Assembly: GCA_019749855.1 (NCBI GenBank) | Contig: JAIEPI010000095.1 | Span: forward strand, 1 to 10,768 | Reading direction: 5' to 3' | DNA: 10,768 nt | Origin: Rickettsiales bacterium | Lineage (GTDB): Bacteria; Pseudomonadota; Alphaproteobacteria; Rickettsiales; UBA998 | Part shown: positions 1-7,798 of the stretch, in pieces | Layout of the letters: every line of letters starts with the position of its first letter | How positions within the stretch are numbered: position 1 is the first letter of the stretch | Notes under the pieces: generated by a model | Told to the model about the DNA's origin: nothing | Databases searched by the model: none | Seen by the model: the letters and a program-made list of their open reading frames with translations, nothing else | Made by a program: the position numbers and the translations under genes

Positions 1-2
1 TG

Positions 3-2354
3 GAAGCAACGCTTCACCGTGCACTGGCTGTTGCAAAAATCAACAAGCATGAATTTGCAACGCTTGAACATTTACTCTTTGCACTAGCGGATGACCCCGA
101 CTCTGTGGCGGTCATGCGTGGCTGTGGGGTGGACATGGCCCTGCTCAAGCGCAGTGTCGCCGATTTTATCGAAAATGACCTCAGCTCCCTGATTGTCGAT
201 GGGCTAGAGGAAGCCAAACCAACCGCTGGTTTTCAGCGCGTGGTGCATCGCGCGGCCATTCATGTACAGTCCTCTGGGAAGCATGAAGTCACCGGCGCTA
301 ATGTTCTGGTGGCACTCTTCTCTGAGAAAGATTCACACGCGGTGTATTTCCTGCAGGAACAAGATATCAATCGCCTCGATGTGGTGAACTATATCTCGCA
401 TGGTATTGTGAAGTACGGTGATTTCAACCGTATCACTGGCAGCAGCGAAAACAATGAAAATAATGATGCGGGTGATGATTCTGACGATGCATCGAATGAG
501 AATATCAGCTTTACACCGTCTGCCGCGCAATCAAAAGACAAAGAAAAAGCCGGTGACGCACTGCAACAATATTGCCAGAATCTGAACCATAAAGCGGAAC
601 AGGGCAAAACCGACATTCTGGTGGGCCGCGAAAAAGAAATCGAGCGCACCGTGCAGATTTTATGCCGTCGCACCAAAAACAACCCGCTCTATGTGGGTGA
701 AGCAGGTGTCGGTAAAACAGCGATTGCTGAGGGGCTGGCTCTGCGTATTGTGCGCGGTGAAGTACCACATGTGTTGAAAAACGCGGTGATTTACTCGCTG
801 GATATGGGCAGCCTTCTGGCGGGTACCCGCTACCGTGGTGACTTTGAAGAGCGCATGAAGTCCGTCATCAAAGAAATTGAGAAATTGCCTAACGCCATTC
901 TCTTCATTGATGAAATTCACACCATCATTGGTGCGGGCAGCACGTCTGGTGGCGCACTGGATGCCTGTAATCTGCTAAAACCAGCACTGGCTCGCGGTTT
1001 ATTCCGTTGCATGGGCTCCACCACGTTCCGCGAATATAAAAACCATATCGACAAAGACCGTGCCTTGGCGCGCCGCTTCCAAAAGATTGATGTGGCGGAG
1101 CCAGACATTGAAACCAGCATCAAAATTCTGCGCGGCCTAAAGCCCTACTATGAAGAGCATCACCATGTGCGCTACACGCCCTCGGCGATTCGCTCGGCTG
1201 TAGAGCTGTCAGCTCGCTACATCCATGATCGCAAATTACCTGATAAAGCGATTGATATTCTCGATGAAGCTGGCGCTGCGCAAATGCTGCTTCCTGAAGG
1301 TAAGCGCCGCAAGGTGATCACTCAGAAAGACATTGAAGAGATTGTGGCGAAAGTGGCGCGCATGCCATCGAAAAACGTCACCATGGACGACGCCAAAACC
1401 CTACGCGATCTCGAGAAAAACCTCAAGCTGGTAGTGTTTGGACAAGACAACGCCATTGAGCAAGTCGTCTCCGCCATCAAAATGTCACGGGCAGGCTTGC
1501 GAGAGGAAGAAAAACCGATCGGCAATTACCTGTTCACTGGGCCAACCGGTGTTGGCAAAACCGAGGTCGCCAATCAACTGGCCAAGGCACTCAACATGGA
1601 GCTGCTACGCTTCGATATGTCCGAGTATATGGAGAAGCATTCGGTCTCCGCATTGATTGGTGCACCGCCAGGTTACGTTGGACATGAAGAAGGCGGCCTG
1701 CTCACCGATGCCGTCAGCAAAACGCCGTTCGCGGTAGTCCTGCTCGATGAAATCGAGAAAGCGCATCCGGACGTGTATAATATCCTGCTGCAAGTCATGG
1801 ATTACGGTAAGCTGACCGATCAAAATGGCCGCAGCATTGATTTCCGCAATGTCATTCTCATCATGACCAGCAACGCAGGTGCCGCCGACGCTGCACGCCC
1901 TGCGGTAGGCTTCCTGCGTGAAGGACGCGAAGGCGAGGATAAAGAGGCAGTAAACCGCATGTTTGCCCCTGAATTCCGCAACCGCCTCGATGCCATCATT
2001 TCGTTCAAGCACCTCACAGCGGAAATTGTCAGCTCCGTGGTCGATAAGTTCATCTTCCGCCTTGAGTCACAACTCTCCGAGCGTGGCATCAGCATCGAAC
2101 TCTCATCTGAGGCACGCCGCTGGCTGGTGGATAAAGGCTACGATAAGAGCAACGGCGCCAGACCGCTGGCACGCCTCATTGCCGATAAAATCAAACGCCC
2201 TCTCGCTGATGAAGTGTTATTCGGCAAGCTGGTGAAGGGTGGCGATGTCACAGTGGTGGTGAAGGATGGCGAGCTGTCCCTCAAATCCACGGCTGGTAAT
2301 GGCAAGAAGAAACTCGCCCGCACCAGTGAGGCGGAACCTGAATTGGTCGGATAA
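3..2354 (+). CDS. clpA: ATP-dependent Clp protease ATP-binding subunit ClpA (5'-partial)
   Basis: ClpA is the hexameric AAA+ unfoldase that feeds substrates, including N-end-rule substrates delivered by ClpS, into the ClpP chamber in the cytoplasm. The frame is open from base 3 (783 residues seen); the first residues read EATLHRALAVAKINKHEF, the start of a Clp N-domain, so only a handful of codons are missing. The N-domain covers about residues 1-135, followed by an unusual Asn/Asp-rich linker at about 146-167. AAA module 1 has Walker A GEAGVGKT (232-239) and Walker B ILFIDE (299-304). Module 2 has Walker A GPTGVGKT (513-520), Walker B VVLLDE (578-583) and a pore loop within GAPPGYVGHEEGG. 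The ClpP-docking tripeptide, IGL or IGF in relatives, reads VGF here (635-637). An internal GTG at 105 is not the start, since homology continues upstream of it. An intrinsic terminator follows the stop. Identification is very secure. Confidence 0.97.
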   Translation, partial: EATLHRALAVAKINKHEFATLEHLLFALADDPDSVAVMRGCGVDMALLKRSVADFIENDLSSLIVDGLEEAKPTAGFQRVVHRAAIHVQSSGKHEVTGANVLVALFSEKDSHAVYFLQEQDINRLDVVNYISHGIVKYGDFNRITGSSENNENNDAGDDSDDASNENISFTPSAAQSKDKEKAGDALQQYCQNLNHKAEQGKTDILVGREKEIERTVQILCRRTKNNPLYVGEAGVGKTAIAEGLALRIVRGEVPHVLKNAVIYSLDMGSLLAGTRYRGDFEERMKSVIKEIEKLPNAILFIDEIHTIIGAGSTSGGALDACNLLKPALARGLFRCMGSTTFREYKNHIDKDRALARRFQKIDVAEPDIETSIKILRGLKPYYEEHHHVRYTPSAIRSAVELSARYIHDRKLPDKAIDILDEAGAAQMLLPEGKRRKVITQKDIEEIVAKVARMPSKNVTMDDAKTLRDLEKNLKLVVFGQDNAIEQVVSAIKMSRAGLREEEKPIGNYLFTGPTGVGKTEVANQLAKALNMELLRFDMSEYMEKHSVSALIGAPPGYVGHEEGGLLTDAVSKTPFAVVLLDEIEKAHPDVYNILLQVMDYGKLTDQNGRSIDFRNVILIMTSNAGAADAARPAVGFLREGREGEDKEAVNRMFAPEFRNRLDAIISFKHLTAEIVSSVVDKFIFRLESQLSERGISIELSSEARRWLVDKGYDKSNGARPLARLIADKIKRPLADEVLFGKLVKGGDVTVVVKDGELSLKSTAGNGKKKLARTSEAEPELVG

Positions 2355-2364
2355 ACAGAAGCGG

Positions 2365-3111
2365 ATGACCGCAAAGAAAAGTCCATACCGATCAAGAAAA
2401 AGCAGGCACCTCGTGTGCCTGCTTTTTGCCGTGACCTACGCTATTGCGTCGCCATCGTTTGCGCAGGTCACTCATTACTCCACCGGTACGGGTTTTTTTG
2501 TGAGTCGCAACGGTCATGTGGTCACGAATGCACATGTGGTGCCAGGTTGTCTGGAGATTCAGTTGCGAACGCAAGATGGTCTGGTGCAAGCTGAGCTGGT
2601 CAGCATGGAGGAGGAGAAGGATTTAGCCTTGCTTCGCAGTAATTATCGTCCGGCGTTTGTGGGAAAATTGCGCTGGATGCCCGATCAGCTGCAACCAGGG
2701 GATCGTGTGCAAATGCTTGGCTTCCCTGAGGAATATGGCATGCGCGGTGAGGCGCATATCAGCGAGGCGACGATTATTTCGCTCTATGGCCCGCAGGAGG
2801 AACAGGAGTGGTTATCCTTTTCCGATTCAGCGCGACATGGCAATAGCGGTGGGCCGCTGATGGATCAGGCAGGCAATGTGGTGGGCGTCGTCACCGCCAA
2901 GGCCTTATTAACACGCATTGATCCCTCGATAGCCGGTGGATCGAGCAGTCAAACCACCGATGTGGCCGTTACAGTGCCGATATTGAAAGAATTTCTTGAT
3001 CGCCATCGTGTGCTTTATCTGGAAGGTGATTCGCAATATCTACAATCCGATCAACGCATACGTAACGTCGCCGAGCGCTATACGGTTCAGGTTTTGTGCC
3101 GCCTCGACTAA
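2365..3111 (+). CDS. Exported trypsin-like serine protease (S1C/HtrA-like, no PDZ domain)
   Basis: Predicted periplasmic or secreted serine endopeptidase of 248 residues. The chosen ATG at 2365 lies 10 bases after the clpA stop and gives a typical signal peptide: a basic n-region (residues 2-15, several K/R), a hydrophobic core (LVCLLFAVTYAIA, 16-28) and a likely cleavage after SFA (33/34). The open frame reaches back to 2266, but starting there would overlap clpA and spoil the signal peptide. The catalytic triad is visible: His57 in TNAHV, Asp86 in KDLALL and Ser161 in GNSGGPL, which is the DegP/HtrA-type trypsin fold. There is no room for a PDZ domain; after about residue 212 only a short tail remains. 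The ribosome binding site is weak (AGAAGCGG, very close to the ATG). The clpA terminator sits in its signal-peptide region, so expression probably depends on readthrough or an unseen promoter inside clpA. Whether it acts in quality control or on a dedicated substrate cannot be told. Confidence 0.88.
   Translation: MTAKKSPYRSRKSRHLVCLLFAVTYAIASPSFAQVTHYSTGTGFFVSRNGHVVTNAHVVPGCLEIQLRTQDGLVQAELVSMEEEKDLALLRSNYRPAFVGKLRWMPDQLQPGDRVQMLGFPEEYGMRGEAHISEATIISLYGPQEEQEWLSFSDSARHGNSGGPLMDQAGNVVGVVTAKALLTRIDPSIAGGSSSQTTDVAVTVPILKEFLDRHRVLYLEGDSQYLQSDQRIRNVAERYTVQVLCRLD
2397..2427 (+). terminator. Intrinsic terminator of clpA, overlapping the next gene
   Basis: A perfect 13-base-pair stem (arms 2397-2409 and 2415-2427, AAAAAGCAGGCAC against its complement) with a 5-base loop ends in a run of five T. 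This is a textbook Rho-independent terminator, 43 bases after the clpA stop. It lies about 30 bases inside the reading frame of the downstream serine protease, where it encodes part of the signal peptide. Because both arms carry A/T ends, it could also act on the other strand, but no gene there needs it. Confidence 0.85.
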
Positions 3112-3135
3112 GTACGTGCTTAGGAGAGCGCTTGC

Positions 3136-3582
3136 TTAGGAAATGAGTTTTAAATTCTGGAGAATATCCATCTCTGCGTCACTCATGACGGAATCCTGCT
3201 TCGTATTTTCTGCGCGCTTGAACTGCCCATCCACAAAGGCGCCATCTTCAATCGACAGCGAGTTATGCATAATCACGCCCTCAACATGTGCGGTGGCGAA
3301 TAAATGCACTTCGCTGGATTTTATCAATCCTTTCACGCGACCGTAAACCTGCACAGAATCAGCAATCACGTCACCGATGATGGCGCCATTTTTGCGGATG
3401 GTGATCGCCTTGCATTTAATGTTCCCCTCAATGCGGCCATCAATATCGAGCGCCCCTTCACTGATGATATTGCCAAGCATGTTGACATCCGCCGCAATCA
3501 CTGTTGGCGGTTGCTTACGCAAGGCGGGGGTAGTGCCTTTACCATTGGAGGAGGACGGGGAACTACTGGTTTTTTGAAACAT
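3136..3582 (-). CDS. Bactofilin family cytoskeletal protein
   Basis: Bactofilins polymerise without nucleotide into filaments beneath the inner membrane and position cell-wall enzymes. The 148-residue protein has a low-complexity Ser/Lys/Pro-rich N-terminal tail (about 1-27), then a central beta-helical core (about 28-122) with the repeated short-turn pattern of the family: GNIISEGALDIDGRIEGNI, then GAIIGDVIADSVQVYGRVKG, then HVEGVIMHNSLSIEDGAFVDGQF. A short C-terminal tail follows. The ATG at 3582 is preferred; a TTG at 3597 would add five residues. The start lies inside the M23 peptidase gene (20-base overlap), so the two are probably translationally coupled. Bactofilin-M23 peptidase pairs are known shape modules, for example CcmA-Csd1 in Helicobacter pylori and BacA-LmdC in Hyphomonas. 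It converges with the serine protease gene across 24 bases. Family assignment is secure; the exact morphological role is inferred. Confidence 0.93.
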   Translation of the reverse strand: MFQKTSSSPSSSNGKGTTPALRKQPPTVIAADVNMLGNIISEGALDIDGRIEGNIKCKAITIRKNGAIIGDVIADSVQVYGRVKGLIKSSEVHLFATAHVEGVIMHNSLSIEDGAFVDGQFKRAENTKQDSVMSDAEMDILQNLKLIS

Positions 3583-4729
3583 GCTGGCCTGCTGCAATAA
3601 ATTTCAGGGGATTAAGAGCACGATTATTGAATCGCACCTCATAGTGCAAGTGATTTCCTGTGCTACGCCCAGTACTTCCCTGAATAGCAATCAACTGGCC
3701 TTTCGTTATTTCATCGCCTTCATCCACCAGAATTCGGCTGAGATGACCGTAGCGTGTGGCAATACCCAGACCATGATCAAGTTCAACCAGATTACCGTAT
3801 GCGCCACGATTACCCGTGAATGACACAGTCCCATCCGCTGTAGCGTAAACCTTGGCACCGATGGGACCTGAGAAATCAACACCCAAATGCTGCGCAAGAC
3901 GATGGGAAAAAGGATCAATGCGCCGGCCAAATCCACTGCTGATTTTGTTCGCCTCAATGGGCTTGGCTAATGGCATGGTTTCGATGATAGCGTGCAGTTG
4001 CATCATCTGTTCAACTTCCTTCATCAAGTCCTTTTTCTCGCCGCTAAGCATATCCGAGGAGCGATACGGAATAAACGGGCCACCTTTGGGGCTAGTCTCA
4101 TCATTAGCTTCGGGTAACGCCTCTGGTTCTTCCAAGGCCTCCTGCTCAGCTGCATAGCGCCCCTGCAGTGCATCCCGATCAAGGCCGGTGAGAGAAATGG
4201 CTTTCTCTAACTCACTGATTTTTCCATCGGTAATTTGACGAATTGTTTCGACAAACTCTTTATTTTCGTCCCGCAGCGCTGCAATACGTTCTTCTAGAAA
4301 ATTAATACGCTCAAACATCATCCCATGGTTACCGCCCTCAATCTTGGGATTTATCTCGGAAAGCGATACCAGATTATTATCACTGTACTGTTTAATCACA
4401 AATTCAGCATATTCCGAGAGGTCACCATCCTCATCCTTCATGCGGACTAAATCCTGCTTAAGAAGCGAGAATTCGCTGCTCATTTTACGATTGGCAAGGT
4501 TCACTTTGGCAATGGTGCGGTTTTTTTCCTGAATTTGTGATTCTGCCGCCATGAAACTGCCGGTGGAATAAGAAGCCCAGGAAACAAACCCCAGAACTGA
4601 AAGAAGAAGAACGCTCTGTAAACCCCGTGACATGGGATAATAATCGACCGCGTGATCTGAGACGATGATAATCTTGCGCGTATGGAAAAGACGACGGAGA
4701 ACGGAAAAAAATGTCTTACGCTTGGCCAT
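3563..4729 (-). CDS. Membrane-anchored M23 family peptidoglycan endopeptidase
   Basis: LytM/lysostaphin-type zinc endopeptidase of 388 residues that probably cuts peptide crosslinks in peptidoglycan from the periplasmic side of the inner membrane. A short basic cytoplasmic stretch (1-36) precedes one membrane segment (about 37-58, LQSVLLLSVLGFVSWASY). A long charged region likely to form coiled coil follows (about 62-200), then an acidic/Pro linker (200-225). The catalytic domain covers about 262-380. Zinc-site residues are present: His281 and Asp285 in HLGVD, His362 in HLHYEV (360-365), and His329 in RYGHLS, so the enzyme should be active. The segment GFGRRIDPFSHR just before the domain is common in alphaproteobacterial members. 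It is first in an apparent two-gene unit with the bactofilin, whose start overlaps its last codons; the bactofilin may direct where this peptidase acts. Expression probably comes from a promoter in the 180-base gap upstream. Confidence 0.93.
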   Translation of the reverse strand: MAKRKTFFSVLRRLFHTRKIIIVSDHAVDYYPMSRGLQSVLLLSVLGFVSWASYSTGSFMAAESQIQEKNRTIAKVNLANRKMSSEFSLLKQDLVRMKDEDGDLSEYAEFVIKQYSDNNLVSLSEINPKIEGGNHGMMFERINFLEERIAALRDENKEFVETIRQITDGKISELEKAISLTGLDRDALQGRYAAEQEALEEPEALPEANDETSPKGGPFIPYRSSDMLSGEKKDLMKEVEQMMQLHAIIETMPLAKPIEANKISSGFGRRIDPFSHRLAQHLGVDFSGPIGAKVYATADGTVSFTGNRGAYGNLVELDHGLGIATRYGHLSRILVDEGDEITKGQLIAIQGSTGRSTGNHLHYEVRFNNRALNPLKFIAAGQHVSKNQ

Positions 4730-4781
4730 GCTTTATCCATGTTGAGTTGGCATCGCGCCAAAGAATTTTTTTGGCCCGTTG

Positions 4782-4810
4782 GTTATGCCATGCAGCCTAC
4801 GCATAATCAA
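4782..4810 (-). promoter_or_regulatory. Candidate sigma70-like promoter for the M23-bactofilin genes
   Basis: On the minus strand, TTGATT (4805-4810) and CATAAC (4782-4787) are separated by 17 bases, each matching four of six consensus positions. Transcription would begin near 4775, about 45 bases before the M23 ATG. It is placed correctly between the rsmB terminator and the gene, but a match of this quality can arise by chance. Confidence 0.3.
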
Positions 4811-4875
4811 CCCTACAATATCACGTTGCTCGTGTTTTTATCATAATATCGCGTAAATATAGAGATTTGCTCGCC

Positions 4876-4896
4876 AAAAACCACTATATGTAGTGG
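4876..4896 (-). terminator. Intrinsic terminator downstream of rsmB
   Basis: Read on the minus strand, a 6-base-pair stem CCACTA/TAGTGG with a 4-base loop is followed directly by TTTTT. It begins 14 bases after the rsmB stop codon, where a Rho-independent terminator is expected. The stem is short, so efficiency may be modest. It separates the guaB-rsmB unit from the M23-bactofilin unit. Confidence 0.65.
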
Positions 4897-4909
4897 GTGT
4901 CCGCTGATT

Positions 4910-6214
4910 TTACGCCTGACGTTGAAACATCGCAGCAAAAAAGCCATCCGTCTCATGACGATGGGGCCACAAGCGCAAAAACTCCGCATCACCAGTGAGG
5001 GCCTGAATACTGACCGGCATCGGCGCCAGAGAAAAGTCCTTCTGACGCTCAAGAAATTTTTGTGCCTGATGGCGGTTTTCTTCATCGAACATCGAGCATG
5101 TGACATACACCAGATGACCACCTGGTTTCACCAGCCGCGCCGCGCTGGCGAGTATATTTCCTTGCACAATTTCAAGCTCTGCCAAATCTTTAGCGGTGGT
5201 ACGCCATTTCAAATCAGGGTTGCGACGCCAGGTGCCGCTACCGGTGCAGGGCGCATCAATCAGCACCCAATCCGCGGATTGCTTGTGTCGCTTCACAAAA
5301 GCATCATTTTCCGAGGCAAGCACGCGTATCTGTACATTATGCACCCCCGCACGTGACAAACGCTTGGGCATTTGCGCCAGACGCTTGGAATTGACATCCC
5401 ACGCCAGCAGGCGACCCCGATTTTGCATGGTCGCAGCAATCGCCAGTGTTTTTCCGCCTGCGCCAGCACAAAAATCAATGACTTTATCGCCTGGTTTCGC
5501 CGCTACCAGTGACGCCGCTAACTGGGAGCCAGCATCCTGCATTTCAAATGCACCCTCACGAAAGGCTGGCAGAGTAAACATCGGGCCACGTTTTTTCAGA
5601 CGAATCCCGTTGGGCTGGAAGTCAATCATTTGCGGTTCATAGCCTGCAGCATGCAGCTGCTTTACCAAAACATCTCGCGAGGTTTTGAGTGTATTGACAC
5701 GTAAATCCACGGGCGCTTCCTTCATCATGGACAGCATCGCCGCGTCGAATTGATCCTCCAGCGATGCCCTCAGGGATGCCTCCATCCAGTCAGGGAAATT
5801 ATAGCGTGCCGCCAGTGGCATGCCCTCGATCAGCAATGGCTGCCCCACCAGTGCCGTTAAGGCTTGCCGCTCGCTCTCCCGTAAGGGCGCGGCGCAGTGA
5901 CGCTCACCATTCAGCCACTCGCCCAGCGTCTCAAGATTTTGCCCTTCCAGTAAAACCAGCGCGCCCAGAACCAGCGCACGTGGATCCACCGCCATTCCGG
6001 CTTTTTCCATACGCCACTCTAGCGCGGCTCCCTGACGCAACACGCCATACACCAGCGAGGAAATGGCCCCGCGATCTTTGGAGCCGATATAGCGACGCTC
6101 TTTGAAGTATGCGGCAATCAGGCTATCAGCGGGCGCACGGCTGCTTTCCTGCCATGCACTGTAAATCAGCGTCATTAGATCAATCGCCGCGGCGACCTGC
6201 GCTCCGGGTTTCAT
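4910..6214 (-). CDS. rsmB: RsmB-like 16S rRNA (cytosine-5) methyltransferase
   Basis: SAM-dependent RNA m5C methyltransferase of the RsmB/NOP2 family, 434 residues. E. coli RsmB (429 residues) methylates C967 of 16S rRNA. The N-terminal 140 residues look like the NusB-type RNA-binding domain of RsmB, which favours RsmB over RsmF. The Rossmann catalytic domain follows: a QDAGSQ segment (226-231), the SAM-binding motif VIDFCAGAGGKT (245-256), motif IV DAPCTGSGTWRRNPD with Cys323, and motif VI VTCSMFDEEN with the nucleophile Cys373. All key residues are intact. It lies 83 bases after guaB on the same strand, a linkage often seen in alphaproteobacteria, frequently with guaA nearby; guaA is not in this window. 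No strong ribosome binding site precedes the ATG, and a hairpin occupies the spacer, so its expression may be tuned relative to guaB. The precise target base is inferred from the family. Confidence 0.9.
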   Translation of the reverse strand: MKPGAQVAAAIDLMTLIYSAWQESSRAPADSLIAAYFKERRYIGSKDRGAISSLVYGVLRQGAALEWRMEKAGMAVDPRALVLGALVLLEGQNLETLGEWLNGERHCAAPLRESERQALTALVGQPLLIEGMPLAARYNFPDWMEASLRASLEDQFDAAMLSMMKEAPVDLRVNTLKTSRDVLVKQLHAAGYEPQMIDFQPNGIRLKKRGPMFTLPAFREGAFEMQDAGSQLAASLVAAKPGDKVIDFCAGAGGKTLAIAATMQNRGRLLAWDVNSKRLAQMPKRLSRAGVHNVQIRVLASENDAFVKRHKQSADWVLIDAPCTGSGTWRRNPDLKWRTTAKDLAELEIVQGNILASAARLVKPGGHLVYVTCSMFDEENRHQAQKFLERQKDFSLAPMPVSIQALTGDAEFLRLWPHRHETDGFFAAMFQRQA

Positions 6215-6256
6215 AATTTTCTGCTAAAAGGGTTTTGCGTTAGAACTACATTCATA

Positions 6257-6283
6257 ACTGATTACTCGACACAAGCAATCAGT
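6257..6283 (-). other. Intercistronic RNA hairpin between guaB and rsmB
   Basis: In minus-strand RNA an 11-base-pair stem forms (arms 6273-6283 and 6257-6267) with a 5-base loop. Two of the pairs are G-U wobbles, which become A-C mismatches on the plus strand, so the full stem exists only in the guaB-rsmB transcript. It begins 14 bases after the guaB stop. No T run follows, so it is not a standard terminator. It could be a processing or 3'-stability element, or a partial attenuator. Confidence 0.5.
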
Positions 6284-6297
6284 CACCGAGGAAATGA

Positions 6298-7776
6298 CTA
6301 GCTGGTACGGTAATTAGGCGCTTCACGTGTCAGCGTAATGTCATGAATATGGCTCTCGCGCAGCCCCGCATTGGTGATGCGGACAAATTCACAGCCCCCC
6401 TGCATGGACGCTAAGGTTGCATGGCCCGTATAGCCCATGGCGGCTTTGAGGCCACCGACCAATTGATGCACCACGCCGGATATGGGGCCTTTAAAGGGCA
6501 CGCGCCCCTCCACGCCTTCTGGCACCAGCTTCAATGTATCGGCCACTTCCTCTTGAAAATAACGATCGGCGGAACCACGGGCCATCGCACCCACCGAGCC
6601 CATGCCACGGTAGGATTTATAGCTACGGCCCTGATAGAGTATCTCTTCGCCCGGGCTTTCTTCCGTTCCAGCAAACAACGAGCCCAGCATGGCGCAGGAA
6701 GCACCAGCGGCAATCGCTTTAGCGAGATCACCGGAGTATTTAATGCCGCCGTCCGCTATCAACGGAATGCCCGCTTTCTTGCAAATGGGCGCCACATCCA
6801 TAATCGCTGAGAGCTGCGGCACACCGACGCCAGCGACAATGCGCGTGGTGCAAATGGAGCCTGGGCCAATGCCCACTTTCACGGCGTCAGCACCGGCTTT
6901 AATCAACGCCTCGGCGGCAGCGGCTGTGGCGATGTTACCTGCAATAATTTGCGTCGTTTTGCTGAGCTTCCTGATGGTTCGTACCGCATCAATTACACCC
7001 TGTGAGTGCCCATGCGCGGTATCAACCACCAGCACATCCACCCCCGCCGCAATCAAAGCTTCAGCGCGATGAATCCCTGCCTCACCCACACCCGTTGCTG
7101 CCGCCACTCGCAACCTGCCCTGCTCGTCTTTGACGGCTTGCGGATATTGCTGCGCCTTGGTGATGTCTTTCACCGTGATGAGTCCAATGCAGCGATACTG
7201 CGCGTCCACCACGATCAGTTTTTCGATGCGGTGCTTATGCAGCAACTTCTTGGCGGTTTCCGGCGAGGCACCCTCTTTGACCGTAATCAAATCTTCCGAT
7301 GTCATCAAATCAGCGATTTTTTGACGTTTATTCGAGGCAAAGCGCACATCACGGTTGGTGAGGATGCCCACCAGCTTACCATTTGGCTCCGTGACGGGAA
7401 TGCCGGATATTCCATGCTTCACCATCAAGGACAGCGCATCGGCCAGTGTGGCGTCCGGCGTAATCGTCACCGGATTAATGACCATGCCGGATTCAAACCG
7501 CTTGACGCGCCGCACCTCATCCGCCTGCGCCTCTGGCTCCATGTTTTTGTGGATACAGCCCAGCCCGCCCAGCTGCGCCATGGCAATGGCCAGCCGTGCC
7601 TCAGTGACTGTGTCCATCGCGGCGGACATTAACGGAATGTTCAGCTCAATTGTGCGCGTGATCAATGTTTTGGTGTCTGCTGTTGCCGGCATGACCTGCG
7701 AATAGGCAGGTTTCATCAACACGTCATCAAACGTCAGGGCTTCGATGATCGGGAATGTGGCGGGGGTGCGGGCCAT
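6298..7776 (-). CDS. guaB: Inosine-5'-monophosphate dehydrogenase
   Basis: IMPDH catalyses the NAD-dependent oxidation of IMP to XMP, the committed step of guanine nucleotide synthesis in the cytoplasm. The protein has 492 residues, normal for the family. A TIM-barrel start (ALTFDDVLMKP, 13-23; PLMSAAMDTVTE, 48-59) is interrupted by two CBS modules (about 98-148 and 158-210), the usual sites for nucleotide regulation. The catalytic loop GIGPGSICTTR carries Cys309, the phosphate-binding GGI segment lies at 343-345, and the mobile flap GMGSVGAMARGSADRYFQ includes Arg400. The C-terminus is complete, with a stop at 6298. Only a weak ribosome binding site is visible before the ATG at 7776. It probably forms a transcription unit with rsmB downstream. 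A clear promoter is not visible; the sequence just upstream contains what look like gene remnants. Confidence 0.97.
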   Translation of the reverse strand: MARTPATFPIIEALTFDDVLMKPAYSQVMPATADTKTLITRTIELNIPLMSAAMDTVTEARLAIAMAQLGGLGCIHKNMEPEAQADEVRRVKRFESGMVINPVTITPDATLADALSLMVKHGISGIPVTEPNGKLVGILTNRDVRFASNKRQKIADLMTSEDLITVKEGASPETAKKLLHKHRIEKLIVVDAQYRCIGLITVKDITKAQQYPQAVKDEQGRLRVAAATGVGEAGIHRAEALIAAGVDVLVVDTAHGHSQGVIDAVRTIRKLSKTTQIIAGNIATAAAAEALIKAGADAVKVGIGPGSICTTRIVAGVGVPQLSAIMDVAPICKKAGIPLIADGGIKYSGDLAKAIAAGASCAMLGSLFAGTEESPGEEILYQGRSYKSYRGMGSVGAMARGSADRYFQEEVADTLKLVPEGVEGRVPFKGPISGVVHQLVGGLKAAMGYTGHATLASMQGGCEFVRITNAGLRESHIHDITLTREAPNYRTS

Positions 7777-7798
7777 ATGGATGCGTCCAGTGTTGCCG

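Noticed and set aside
105..2354. GTG at 105 as the clpA start
   Set aside because: Clp N-domain sequence continues in frame to base 3, so the gene begins before the window.
2266..2364. Longer serine protease starting at 2266
   Set aside because: It would overlap the end of clpA by 89 bases and put a long tail before an otherwise normal signal peptide; the ATG at 2365 fits better.
3108..3123. CTAAG/CTTAG hairpin between the protease and bactofilin genes as a bidirectional terminator
   Set aside because: The stem is only 5 base pairs and no T run follows on either side.
3583..3597. TTG start at 3597 for the bactofilin
   Set aside because: An ATG lies five codons later with equal support, and the extra residues add nothing family-like.
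7006..7632. 208-codon plus-strand open frame
   Set aside because: It is antisense to the secure guaB gene, with His/Arg-rich shadow composition and no recognisable motif.
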